This document shows, piece after piece, positions 45,818 to 57,224 of a stretch of DNA of 64,000 nt. The position numbers were made by a program, and so were the translations under genes. The notes under the pieces are model-generated. The model saw only the letters and a list, made by a program, of their open reading frames with translations, was not told the DNA's origin and searched no databases. Source of the DNA: Parietaria judaica (taxonomy: Eukaryota > Streptophyta > Magnoliopsida > Rosales > Urticaceae); the NCBI GenBank assembly GCA_954871525.1, contig OX940871.1, positions 3,782,001-3,846,000 on the forward strand, read 5' to 3'. Position 1 is the first letter of the stretch. Every line of letters starts with the position of its first letter.

Positions 45818-48800
45818 AAAATATCGACACCGATTTGAAGCCGTAATCAAGTCGTACGAGCGATCACGGCCCTCCAAATTCTTTTCAACTCCGAATATTT
45901 TGGGAGCTAAGGAGTTTGGCGTAAAGTCTTATTCATTCTCAACTTATATCCTAACATTCCATTTTCTGAGTGTTAAATGTAACTTTATTTCCATATTGTA
46001 TTTTTCACTATAAAAATAAATAAATTAGAGCAATTATGGGGCATATCTATTAGGCATGATAGGCCAAAGTCACGTGAGTTTGGTGGCGATTTGATGACTT
46101 TGCTGGTACTTCATTCAATTTTATTGGTGAATTTTACATGGAATTATTCAATTAACACTGATGTGTGGTCCAAATCATCTCAAAGTCTTAAAGGAAGAGG
46201 AGAGAGAAAGAGTTGATTTTGCGAGAAAATAAGGAATGGAAAAGTGTGAAATGACAGTGGTTTGTGGGAGGAAATTGCCACTTGTGTGCTTTAGTGTAAG
46301 GGGACTAGATATGGTGGAATTTATTCAATTTAAATTATAAAAAATTATTATATATTGTATAAAGATGAGCTAAGAAGAAGAAAAGTGAAGACCAACCTAT
46401 TGAAAATGATCAAAAGTTGACAACTAAATCCAAAGACTCTTTTTGAAATGTTGGTTAAATTTCTAAATCATCAACATGTGCGTTTGTATGCAACATTATC
46501 AAGAGTATAGTGACAATACTCCATAAAATAGTAAAAACAATTTATGTTTTCAATTATGACATCACAAATTATATTTTTGATGTGATTGAATTCGGAAGAT
46601 ATTCAAAGTTTTTGTAGCGATCTTTTTCAATGTCTCTTTCTCTTATGTTTGCTGAAACTGTAACTCGATTGCGCATGCTCTGGTGGCCAAGACCTTTTCC
46701 TCAAGTTTTGCGGGTTGTTTTTTCGAAGTCATTCCTCATTGTGTTGGTAGTTCATTTGTGTAATTCTTACTTTGGTTTTGAAAAAAGGGAAACTGATGTA
46801 TTGAGTGTTTAAATGACAATTTTTGGCCGAAAAACAAAAATCTAAGAGCCTTGCTCGTTTAAGTCAATATTTTATAGAAAGAACAAAGGAGCTGTTGATT
46901 TAACCTCAATATTGAATTTTCCATAAGACGTGTGTAGTATGTAAAACGACGCGATGTCTTGTGGATTTTCCACCGGAAATTGAACAAAAAGGCATGTCCG
47001 TACGTACCATACCGCCAGATATCATCGTCATTTTCATTCTTGTCTATAACAAGCCACAGATAAGCAAGTTATAGTACAAGTTCTCCTTCCTTTTTTTTAA
47101 TATTTATTTTATCATATTTTCGTTCTGTCAATTAATTTCTCGTACCTTAAAGGATAGATTCGTCGTAATGAGACTTCTTTTAATTATTTCACATGAAAAA
47201 AGGCCATTAGTTGTATTAATTCAAGAAGAAAATCATGATCCAATTGGAAAAAAGAAACCAATTAAAACGAAAATTTTGAATTTATAAGGGACCTATAAAT
47301 AGTGAAAGCAAATTCCATCAACCATTCATGATATTCTATTGCTTGCAAAGCAAGTGACTAAGCTTTTTCTTCTAAAATAAATAATTAAAATTAAGTGAGT
47401 GAGTGGACACTAGAAAGCATTTTAGGTCATAGTATAGTAATATATCATAATATCAGTATATATATATATATATAAATATAATTGGAGAAATTATATTTTT
47501 AAACCATATTATTATTCCATAACTCGTTAAAAAAATTTATACGATATTCGAGATATAAAAATATGAAGAAGAAAAAAACATAAAATACACCAATAATTTG
47601 AACTCAATAAGTATGGGAATTCTTGAAAATAAGTAACAAAAATTCACCTATCATTACATGCCATATATTTTGTGTACATATAATAATGAATAAAACGTGG
47701 CATGGTCACGAACTCACGATTAAGACTGCCACTAAGTGGCCAATTAAATTAAAAATAAATATATCATGTAAAGCCAAATCCCAAAGGGTCACTAACTATA
47801 ATTGCTAATTTATTATTAATATTTATTTCTACACTAATGTCTCTTTCTTTGTTTTTTTGCTAAATCTAATAGCAGTCCTCGGTGATACCTCCAATGTGTC
47901 AAAATGGGACTTTAGACTATAGAACAGTATGTAATTTATAATTAATGTTCATGCTAGATAATTCATATCTGATAATGTCACTGATTTAGATTGGTTGTTA
48001 GTTGTTACAATTAATTATTTTATTGTAAAAATCACAGTCGTTAAACATTGTGTACTACAAAGAAAAAGAATGATATTTAAAAAGACTACAAAAATGGTAA
48101 CAATAATGATTTTATTATTATTAAAAATGAGTTTTAACTATAATATCAGCGACTTTGGCCGCTATTTTTATACATATTGTCAAGACCGTATAGGGGAAAA
48201 TGTACAATTCGACTTAATAGTAATCGGTGTTTACAAATAGCATTTTTGTATTATTATTAATGATTTAAAGAATAATATTATGAGACTTTTTCAAAGTGGA
48301 TCCGAAGATCTCATGAACTTTGGTAGTTAAACAACTACCTTTGAAAGATTCATCGCAGCCAATAAAATATATTGCAATTATATTAAATCATCGAATTTAA
48401 ATAAATAAATAAATAAATATTTACGAAGGATAAATATTGTACTTGTTAACTAGCACTTAAGATAGTCTCCGGTTCAACGAGCGGAACATCTTTGATATAA
48501 CACGTAGCCCAGTTTAAAAAAGTCATTGGTTACTCTCTTTATTGTTAATTGGTTTTAGGCATCATGATACTTCTACGCATGTATCAGAGTTCATTAAGCT
48601 CAAATAAACATCAGCTCAAATAAACATCAGTCAAAAAGAAAAAAAAAATATATTGGCTCAGGATAAGTGAGCGCAAAAGAGCTATCATTTGAGAGGGCAC
48701 GTTAAGTCTCATATAGCAAATACATGGGGACTTACCAGCACGATTAAAAAGATTATAAGTTATTGCCTCGTTGCCAATTGATTTTATGATAGAACCCCAT

Positions 48801-49770
48801 AATCCTTCATAATCCAATTTGTTCACAATATATATTGTACATGTGTATACATTTATGTAAATGTTACGCGTATTTCCGACATAAGCTCATGAGGCCCATT
48901 GAAATTCGGCCGAAAAAACAAAGCTTGTGATCCAAGAGCAGCAACTACAACGGAGGAAAATATCCAAATTGTCCTCCGAAGGCGAACTCTTACCGGATGA
49001 CTTAAGGGCATACAGACCCGGTACATGTGGCGATATTGCATTCGAGCCTACGATGCCTCACTGCCGTGCCCAAAGTCAGTTATTATACTCCTTAAAGACA
49101 TTTTGTAAATACGGAAAAAAAAAGTTTATTGGAGCTAAAAGGTTGCGTTGTACAAATAATTAAGTAGCTCTTCGTTAACGGTGCGGAATCACTATAAATC
49201 CGTGTGTCTATTGTTTACTACTTTACTTAGGTGCTTATTAACCTTTCTTAAATACCTTTTTTTATACACATATGTATTATGTAAATATATGTACATATTA
49301 CATATGCAAGTAATATGTTATATGTTTATTGTTTTGTGTTAAAGTATTCTAATTTATGTAGGGCCATTATTAATGCTAATCATTTTATTGGCTTCTGTCT
49401 CATTTGGCAATCATATGAATAAAACATACACTGTTCTATACAGCTTAAAGTGATATGAATTAAAATTTATACGAATTTAATATTATTAATAGATAAGAAC
49501 TAAATATCATTGGCTTTTCTTAATTCATTTCCTGAGTTATTAATATTGTTATATTCCAATTATTACAAAAAAAAAAAAAAAAGGTTCATTTGCCACTTGT
49601 TAGGTGGAAATATAATTATTTTTTATTATAATGAAAATGTCGTTATGTAATATCTAGTTACACAACGATTGCACACATTTAAAAGGGCAATTTGATATTC
49701 GTTAATTATAAACATTATAGCAGCATAAATACCGCAAAGTAGAGCTTTAGGGCTGGGCGGCATGTTGTCG
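45818..49770. other. 4-kb AT-rich intergenic region, no gene seen
   Basis: Only short features: a duplicated aaataaacatcagctc (about 48600), a TA microsatellite (47456-47475) and a slightly GC-richer island at 48880-49080, whose frames (either strand) match nothing known to me and end in AT-rich sequence. Confidence 0.5.
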
Positions 49771-49779
49771 TTCTTTACG

Positions 49780-50255
49780 GAACACGTGACGGTAAACCAA
49801 ATAATGCTAACGGACATAAAATACCAATTACGGAGCTCGTAGTCACTAACACAATCATGCCAACGAAGATACTCAGAAACTAATAGTAAAAACACGTTAA
49901 CTGAAATAACTAGATACTGGTTGAGGAACACGTAGCTACTTACGAAATCATAACGGAAATGACCAAAGACCGATAACGGGATCACGCTAACGGAAATAAA
50001 CAGAAACTTATAATAGTAACACGAGAAACGCGTAGTTACTAATGAAATCACAACGAAAAATAACCTAAGACCAATAACGGAATCACGCTAACGGAAATAA
50101 CCGAAAACTAATAATAACAGCACGCTAACTGAAACAACTAGATACCAATTGAGGAGCACATAGTTACTAATTGAATCATAACGAAAATAACCAAAGGGCA
50201 AAGACCAATAACGGAATTAACCAGAAACTAATTGAGGAATACTAAACTAAATTAG
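49780..50255. repeat. ~150-bp tandem repeats with short sub-repeats
   Basis: About three to four diverged units combine the same phrases: cacgctaacggaaataacc, agaaactaataatag, cgtagttactaatgaaatca and aagaccaataacgg. Units are internally repetitive, with TAACGGAAATAA-like words every 30-50 bp. Non-coding. Confidence 0.65.
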
Positions 50256-50911
50256 TTTAGCTTGCATTTTCTTTTTTTCTAAATTTATTTACCAGGAAAA
50301 TATTTTAACACTCGTATGATATAGAACAATAATAAAACACCAAATTATTATTAAAAGTTGACATTGATTTATTATATTAAAAGTCTTTGTCCTTATACGT
50401 TATTAGCAAAATCCTCAATAAATATCAAACTATTTAAAAAACTACTCAAGGTTTGATTAATGCAAATCATACTCAATTTAAAAGTTTTTTTCCTAAAATA
50501 CCCTTCTCCTTCTCTGCTCCTCCTCGTGTCTCTCTCACGACATTTCCATTTCTCTCTCGCACATTCTCTATTCTCGCTCTTCTCTGTCGATCGCCTCCCT
50601 CGATTCACCGCCGCTCCGATTGCCTCCCTTGATTCGCCGCCGGACCGTTCGAAGCCCTCAACCCATTCGCTCGTTCGATCGCCTCCGCTCTATATTTGTC
50701 TTGGCCGAGAAGAAACCAATTCTTCATCGCTCTCTCTTTGGGTTTGGGTCTGGAGAATTCTGCGGATTCCTTCCTCTCCATTTCATCCGCGATTCCTCCG
50801 AGGAATTCTTCGGATGCCGCGGCTTGATTCTTCTTCTTCCCACGCCGATCGCCGCTGGATTGTGATCGATTTCGGGGGCATTTAGGGTTCTTGGGGGGTT
50901 TGCGAGAGACC

Positions 50912-51105
50912 ATGTTCCAACCTCCGCTTGGGCCCACACCGGTTGAGCCATCGCCGTCGTCAACGACAGCGAGCTCCGTTCCCCGGGATCGCCGCTTCGA
51001 CGGGCTGAGGAGCGTCAGGTGGCTCATAAACCTCGGGATTTTGCCGTCTTCGCCTTCGTCTTCCGTGGATGATCTTCGCCGTGTCACGGCTGATTCTCGT
51101 CGGAG
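50912..51105 (+). CDS. First exon of a TBC1D5-like Rab GTPase-activating protein, rest absent
   Basis: 64 codons from ATG 50912 end at the donor CGGAG|GTAAGG. The end of the exon (RFDGLRSVRWLINLGILPSS then VDDLRRVTADSRR) is the conserved N-terminal start of plant TBC (Rab-GAP) proteins like Arabidopsis At4g29950. In those, RYAxLRRRLL follows in the next exon. A CT-rich 5' leader precedes it (about 50500-50911), so it includes the natural gene start. No second exon is seen: the intron runs straight into the GTAAC array, and the strand beyond carries other genes. It is either a captured fragment or a gene broken by rearrangement. The minus-strand frame over it is a shadow. Confidence 0.75.
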
Positions 51106-51725
51106 GTAAGGGTTTCACCCATTTGGATGCTTTCATTTCGAGTGTTCTTCCCGTTTTTGCTTCAATTTTCTAGGGAAAATCTTGGAAGCACGCAAGCTAT
51201 ATTTTCTGAATTCTGTTGAATTTTCCGAAATTAAACGATGCAGTATGATTTGAGCTTTTATTTAATGTTTGAAACGCAAATTTGCTTAGAATTACGGGTA
51301 GATCAGCTGATAATTGTGAAGTTCAGTACATGTTTTGGGTGTTTTTGTTGATCTTTCTTTTATGTTACATTCTGACTGCTTATATTGTTTTATAAATTGC
51401 AGAGGAAACATTGAGGAAGGAGCTTTGCTTTGCTAAAGTTGCATTGCTTATTTATGTACCGATTTAATTCGTTTTTGGTTCGATTGTGCGTCTGAAATTT
51501 TGATGATAATATGAGAGAACAAAGTATGTAATCCATATTTGATGAGAAATATTTTGAATCCTTGTACTAGTGACTGAATTTTTTCTTTAATCAATCATAG
51601 TGCTAGTTTGATACAACTCTTTTCGGGTATAGTACAATGCTATCCACAATTTCGACAAGCGGGAATTCACCGAGCTGATAGATTCCCGGATACTTTATTC
51701 GAATGAAAAAGACATTTTCTTCTAG
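51106..51725 (+). other. Intron-like sequence after the TBC exon
   Basis: Typical AT-rich plant intron composition. A tempting acceptor at 51404 (ttgcag|agg) opens only 11 codons and matches no TBC sequence. Near 51660 the sequence passes into the repeat array. Confidence 0.4.
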
Positions 51726-54215
51726 TGTAACTTCAGTTACGATAATGTAACTTTGGTTACCATAATGTAACTTTGGTTACGATAATGTAACTTCGGTTAC
51801 AAAAATTTAATTCCAATTAAATTAGTGTAACTTCAGTTACGATAATGTAACTTTAGTTACCATAATGTAACTTTGGTTACGATAATGTAACTTCGGTTAC
51901 AAAAATTTAATTCCAATTAAATTAGTGTAACTTCAGTTACGATAATGTAACTTTGGTTACCATAATGTAACTTTGGTTACGATAATGTAACTTCGGTTAC
52001 AAAAATTTAATTCCAATTAAATTAGTGCAACTTCAGTTACGATAATGTAACTTTGGTTACCATAATGTAACTTCGGTTACGATAATGTAACTTTAGTTAC
52101 CATAATATAACTTTGGTTACGATAATGTAACTTTGGTTACAAGAATTTAATTCCAATTAAATTAGTGTAACTTCAGTTACGATAATGTAACTTTGGTTAC
52201 CATAATGTAACTTTAGTTACGATAATGTAACTTCGGTTACAAAAATTTAATTCCAATTAAATTAGTGTAACTTCAGTTACGATAATGTAACTTTAGTTAC
52301 CATAATGTAACTTTGGTTACGATAATGTAACTTCGGTTACAAAAATTTAATTCCAATTAAATTAGTGTAACTTCAGTTACGATAATGTAACTTTGGTTAC
52401 CATAATGTAACTTTGGTTACGATAATGTAACTTCGGTTACAAAAATTTAATTCCAATTAAATTAGTGTAACTTCAGTTACGATAATATAACTTTAGTTAC
52501 CATAATGTAACTTCGGTTTCAAAAGTGTAACTTCGGTTACAAAAATTTAATTCCAATTAAATTAGTGTAACCACATTTACATTAGTGTAAGTCTAATGAT
52601 TGTTGTCATAGTATTACATAATTGTGGTCATACTATTACATAATTGTATGACACTATTTTTTGACAATATTTCAATTTAAAATTTTTTTTGTAACTCAAA
52701 TTATGTGAAATTATTGCTACATACCTTTAGATGGAGACTGTATTAATATAATTATGTAAGATAAGTGTAACCATATATGACTAGAATTACGAAAGTGTAA
52801 CTCCTGTTACAAAAGTGTAACACCGGTTACACTTATGTAACTTGAGTTACAAAAGTGTAACTTCAGTTACAAAAATTATTTTAATACTTCCAAATTAACT
52901 CCCAAAGCACTAAATTATTATTTGAACAAATATATTGAAATTGTAACTTCAGTTACATAAGTGTAACTTCAGTTACGATAATGTAACTTCGGTTACGATA
53001 ATGTAACTTCGGTTACAAAAATTTAATTCAAATTAAATTATTGTAACTTCAGTTACGATACTGTAACTTTGGTTACCATAATGTAACTTTGGTTACGATA
53101 ATGTAACTTCGGTTACAAAAATTTAAAATAAATTAAATTAATGTACCTTCAGTTACGCTAATGTAACTTTGGTTACCATAATGTAACTTTGGTTACGATA
53201 ATGTAACTTCGGTTACAAAAATTTAAAATAAATTAAATTAGTGTAACTTCAGTTACGATATTGTAACTTCAGTTACGATAATGTAACTTTGGTTACCATG
53301 ATGTAACTTTGGTTACGATAATGTAACTTTGGTTAGGATAATGTAACTTCGGTTACAAAAATTTAAATTAGTGTAACCACATGTACATTAGTGTAACTAT
53401 AATGATTGTGGTCATAGTATTACCTAATTGTGGTCATAGTATTACATAATTGTATGTCACTATTTTTTTCACAATATTTCAATTTAAATTCTTTTTTGTA
53501 ACTCAAATTATGTGAACTTATTGCTACGTACCTTTAGATGGAAACTGGATTAATATAATTATGTAACATAAGTGTAACCATATATTACTAGAATTACGAA
53601 AGTGTAATACCTGTTACAAAAGCGTAACACCGGTTACAAAAATTATTTTAATACTTCCAAATTAACTCGAAAAGCACTAAATTATTATATGAACAAATAT
53701 ATTGAAATTGTAACTCCGGTTACAAAAGTGTAACTACAGTTACAACAATGTAACTACAGTTACCATAAAGTAACTTTGGTTACGATAATGTAACTTCGGG
53801 TACAAAAATTTAATACAAATTAAATTAATGTAACTTCAGTTACGATAATGTAACTTTGGTTACCATAATGTAACTTTGGTTACGATAATGTAACTTCGGT
53901 TACACTAATTTAATTCCAATTAAATTAGTGTAACTTCGGTTACGCTAATGTAACTTTGGTTAGGATAATGTAACTTAGGTTACAAAAAATTAAAATAAAT
54001 TAAATTAATGTACCTTCAGTTACGATAATGTAACTTTGGTTACGATAATGTAACTTTGGTTACCATAATGTAACTTCGGTTACATAAAAATAATTCCAAT
54101 TACAACAGAGTAACCACATTTACAATAGTGAAATTCTAATTAGCATATATATCATAAATGTAAATATCTCATAAATGTAAAGTCAGTTACAATTATGTAA
54201 CTTGTGTTACAGTGT
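51726..54215. repeat. 2.5-kb array of palindromic GTAAC..GTTAC motifs, 20-bp period, 100-bp higher-order repeat
   Basis: The basic motif GTAACTTYRGTTAC has inverted GTAAC/GTTAC arms around a 4-nt centre and is spaced by gataat or cataat to give exactly 20 bp. Three such units plus a 40-bp piece (aaaaatttaattccaattaaattagt) form a 100-bp repeat. Boundaries attagtgtaac fall at 51821, 51921, 52021, 52161, 52261, 52361, 52461 and 52561; one unit is 140 bp, still a multiple of 20. The array is interrupted at about 52580-52790 and 53380-53580 by two copies of a different block (ggtcatagtattacataatt, aaattattttaatacttcca), so a still larger repeat of about 800 bp exists. Non-coding. Confidence 0.93.
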
Positions 54216-54244
54216 AAAGATATAATCACAGTAATGGCCTTCGA

Positions 54245-54484
54245 AAATGTTACAACGATTAAATCATTTCGGAAACTTAAGGCAAGAGCGTTTGTTATGG
54301 CCTAATTTACCACATGCTCCACAATGAAGTGACTTCTTGAATTCTTCACCGTTTGAAGGAATTCTTTTTTTTCGGTCTTCCTGCTTGCCTCCTTACTTTG
54401 CCGGCTATGGAACTCTGATGCTGCACGATAGCCGTCCTGTACGTGTCGGTCCGCGCCCGATCCTGTATAGTGATGTTCAACCAT
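54245..54484 (-). pseudogene. C-terminal fragment of a Mutator-like (MULE) transposase
   Basis: Minus-strand translation gives KVRRQAGRPKKK, then, one frame over, RIPSNGEEFKKSLH and a zinc knuckle CGACGKLGHNKRSC (C-x2-C-x4-H-x4-C). This GRPKKxR plus CCHC tail is characteristic of plant MULE transposases. The frame slips within a run of eight A's, so the copy is broken there (or that run carries a sequencing error). Catalytic and SWIM domains are not visible upstream at 54490-55200. It directly abuts the GTAAC array. Confidence 0.72.
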
Positions 54485-54485
54485 G

Positions 54486-55470
54486 TTAGCAAACGATTAT
54501 CAAACTGGTTTCCGACACTTGTATATCCGATTCCGAAGGTAAACTATTATCAACCCCTACTGAAACAGGGACAGTTTGGCTAGTGGGAAACTGTAAACCG
54601 CCCCCGGATGTTACATTCTCATCGACATTATCAACATGGGGAGAATTGTTAGTACTGTCCAACTGCTCTTGTTTACAGACTCTAAAACACAACAATTTAA
54701 TTCAAAAACTCCTAATATCACTCAACCCAAATTGGCGATTGAGAAATACTAAAGGACACATGATCAATGAATTGAGTTTTTACCTAGAGAAATCCTAAAA
54801 AAAGGTATCAATGAAAGGCAAACAAACAAAGGTATCAATTTCCGACATCATACAAGCATTTGGGTACTCTGTCTCAAGATTAAAATCCAACCAAACTAGA
54901 AAAGTTGCAGCTTGCTCATCATCATACACGAATAAACTTGATCATATACGGATCATATTCCCCAAATTTAAGAAATATATATATCTATATAGATATAGAT
55001 CAAACTTACAAGGTATTGACGAACTGAATATCAGCTTCGAGAGCCTTGAGAGAATCCTTGAAAGACTTTCGCATATTCGAACACGAAGATCAAATACTCT
55101 CCTTTTCGAGCTCAAAGCTTGAATCTGTCGCTCTGTGTGAGAAGAGTGTCCACTTTTCACAGAGAGAGAGAGAGAGAGTGTTTGGGCTGAAGACAATCGA
55201 TTAAAAAAAGAACTCAGCGAAATTAAAACCGAACACAGAGATTCTACTTACGAGGGATGAGAAAATCAAATGAGAAAATCCAATCTCTGAACCAAATAGC
55301 ATCGATCGAAACTTATAAATTTGGCTGAAAACAAAAACCAACCTGAAGGAATCGACTTCGATCGGAGAGAAGTGAGCTTCGAAGCCTTGGTGAAGAAGAA
55401 TCGAGCTGTTCGGTGAAGAAGAAGAATCATCTCTGAATCCACAAAATTCGGCTCAAATCGATGTCCGTAC
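54486..55470. other. Between the MULE fragment and the RPL21 exon
   Basis: A 69-codon minus-strand frame (54486-54695) encodes a Ser/Val-rich piece that I do not recognise; it could be further MULE sequence. 55130-55470 has GA-rich and exon-like composition with repeated 'gaagaagaatcgagctgttcggtgaagaa' type text (split copies at about 55388-55430 and 55790-55825), echoing the RPL21 leader. A second RPL21 exon was looked for and not found. Confidence 0.4.
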
Positions 55471-55770
55471 CATAACAACGGCGAAGATCTCCTCGCGCAT
55501 CGGGGCTGGAAGCTCCTTCGGCGAGGCCTCGACCGGCTCCGCGTCTTCGATTACCGGCGCGTCGACCTCCGCGTCGATGGCCGGCGCGTCGGAGGCCTTG
55601 GGCGGAGGCGGGAGAGCGCGTCTGGAGGGAGCTCTCAGAGAGAGCTTGCTGGCCGAAGAAGAGGAAGAGGGGAGAGAGAGGAATCTGTTAGTGTGGTGGA
55701 TGCGAGCATTGTTGGAGAGGGTGCATTGGAGGGCGAGAGAGGAGCAGAGCGAGAGAGACGAGGACGCCAT
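55471..55770 (-). CDS. RPL21: First exon of plastid ribosomal protein L21, rest absent
   Basis: 100 codons from ATG 55770 to the donor GTTATG|GTACGG. The start MASSSLSLCSSLALQCTLS is a Ser-rich plastid transit peptide. After an acidic linker the exon ends REEIFAVVM, the start of the L21 fold, which in plants continues V-G-G-R-Q-Y-I-V in the next exon. L21 is a large-subunit protein of the chloroplast ribosome. No further exon is found downstream on this strand: the next 1.2 kb is non-coding, then MULE and array sequence begin. Either intron 1 carries a very large insertion and the other exons lie outside the window (unlikely given the TBC exon), or this is a gene fragment. Confidence 0.72.
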
Positions 55771-56355
55771 GGCTGCGCAGAGAGAGAGAGAGAGCTGTTC
55801 GGTGAAGAAGAAGAATCGAGCTCACTGTTCGACGACGAAGAAGCAGGCTTCGAAGGCTGTTCGACGATGAAGGATTCGATATATTAAGGGCATAATTGTC
55901 CAAATAACATCAAATGAGGGTTTATTTAATTATGGTAAACTTTTGAGGGTTTTTTAAAAAAGTTTCACCTAAATTGGGTATTTTGCTAAAAAGCCCAATC
56001 ATAAATAAATAAAAATCAAACATTAATGAAAATTCTCAAATAAAATTAAATAAATAAACTAAAAATTATGAATTCTATTAGAATTCTCAAGACAAGCAGC
56101 AATTAACTACAGTTCATACACAGATAGATACATTATATATATATATATTTCTCACTCAAAATTGCAAGATCACAAGAGAGCTTCGAAAACTCTTGAAGAA
56201 GAAACCCCTCAAGAACTCTCCAGTAATCCAAACCCTAATTCAAAATTATCTATGGAAGCTCTTATTATCGCCATGGCTTCCTTCTCAAAAGCTTTGCTCT
56301 CAGCAAACGAAAACTGGGACTCTTTACTTGCTTCCTAAGCTACAAAACTTCGCGG
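55771..56355. other. RPL21 leader and ERF118 downstream region
   Basis: 55771-55900 is a likely 5' leader with GA repeats (RPL21, minus strand). 55900-56355 is AT-rich, with a TA microsatellite near 56136, and probably holds the 3' untranslated part of the ERF gene. No other gene. Confidence 0.45.
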
Positions 56356-56359
56356 GAGT

Positions 56360-57211
56360 TCAGATGTTCATCGTTTCGTCGAGCCAGGCGAAGGACCCGA
56401 CTTCGAAGTCTGCATCGATCGCCGGCAGAGGAAGGTGGTTCGCGGAGTCTTCGCCGTTGCAAAAAGCGTAATCGTCGCTCACGAGATCGGAGTCACTGCT
56501 ACCAAAGAAGTCGCCTTTGAAGTCGCTCTCAAACAGAGGCGGGTTCCGACCGAAATCTATGTCGAACTCCTCTTTCACCACTGGCGAATCGTCCATCGCG
56601 TATAGCACCGAGGAAGGCGACGGGTGCGAAAACGAGCTCTTGATCTCGTCATCTTGGCTCTTCTGGAACGAAATCCCGCTCTGGCAATCGCCGAGGCAGG
56701 ACGAGCTCTCGGGCTCGGGGGTGGTCTTCTTCTGAGCGCGCTGTAAAGCCTCGAACTCGAGCTTTTTCTTCTGATAAGCTACGGCAGCTTCTTCGGCGGT
56801 GGAAAACGTCCCGAGCCAAAGACGAACCCCGCAGAATGGGTCCCGGATCTCAGCGGCAAACTTCCCCCACTTCCTTCTCCTAACTCCCTTGTACGTCGAC
56901 GAGCATCTCGCCGGAGCTTTCTCGCCCTTGTCGATCACGGCGGGAGCAGGATCGGGGTTCGGGGACAACGGTTTCTGATTCGGAACCGGGACGTAAATCT
57001 CCGAAACGCACCGTTTGGGCCCGCGACTTCCCTCGTCCTCCTCGTCGCTCGAGGAGTCGGTGGCGTACGGATCGCGGTAGATGATGCGGACCCTCTTCAT
57101 CGAATTCGAATTCCCGGGCCTCGTAAACATCTTCTTCTTCTTCTTCCCTCTGCTGCTGAGGCTTATGGTGCCGCCATGGACGATCTCTTGGTTCAAGCTC
57201 ATGGTTTTCAT
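56360..57211 (-). CDS. ERF118: AP2/ERF transcription factor, ERF118-like (CRF clade), single exon
   Basis: 283 aa from ATG 57211. The CRF-type motif [20 protein letters not shown] spans ~39-58. The AP2 DNA-binding domain runs ~107-158 ([45 protein letters not shown]). A C-terminal half with HPSPSSVL and acidic stretches looks like an activation domain. A second ATG at codon 4 and one at codon 28 are possible starts; the conserved motif lies after all of them. In this clade AP2 domains bind GCC-box-like DNA, and members act in cytokinin/ethylene and growth responses. KKLEFEA where other ERFs have AFKLRG-like text supports the ERF116-119 group. The plus-strand frames are shadows. Confidence 0.92.
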   Translation of the reverse strand: MKTMSLNQEIVHGGTISLSSRGKKKKKMFTRPGNSNSMKRVRIIYRDPYATDSSSDEEDEGSRGPKRCVSEIYVPVPNQKPLSPNPDPAPAVIDKGEKAPARCSSTYKGVRRRKWGKFAAEIRDPFCGVRLWLGTFSTAEEAAVAYQKKKLEFEALQRAQKKTTPEPESSSCLGDCQSGISFQKSQDDEIKSSFSHPSPSSVLYAMDDSPVVKEEFDIDFGRNPPLFESDFKGDFFGSSDSDLVSDDYAFCNGEDSANHLPLPAIDADFEVGSFAWLDETMNI

Positions 57212-57224
57212 GATTTCCTACCTC

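Noticed and set aside
50605..51087. 160-aa minus-strand ORF
   Set aside because: It is antisense to the TBC first exon and its leader; the plus-strand reading is supported by family motifs and a splice donor.
51726..54215. CRISPR-like array of repeats and spacers
   Set aside because: This is plant nuclear DNA; spacers are constant 6-bp words, not unique sequences, and the repeats are a palindromic minisatellite.
55577..55903. Plus-strand ORFs of 64-97 aa
   Set aside because: They are antisense to the RPL21 transit-peptide exon; Glu-rich text comes from CT/GA-rich leader sequence.
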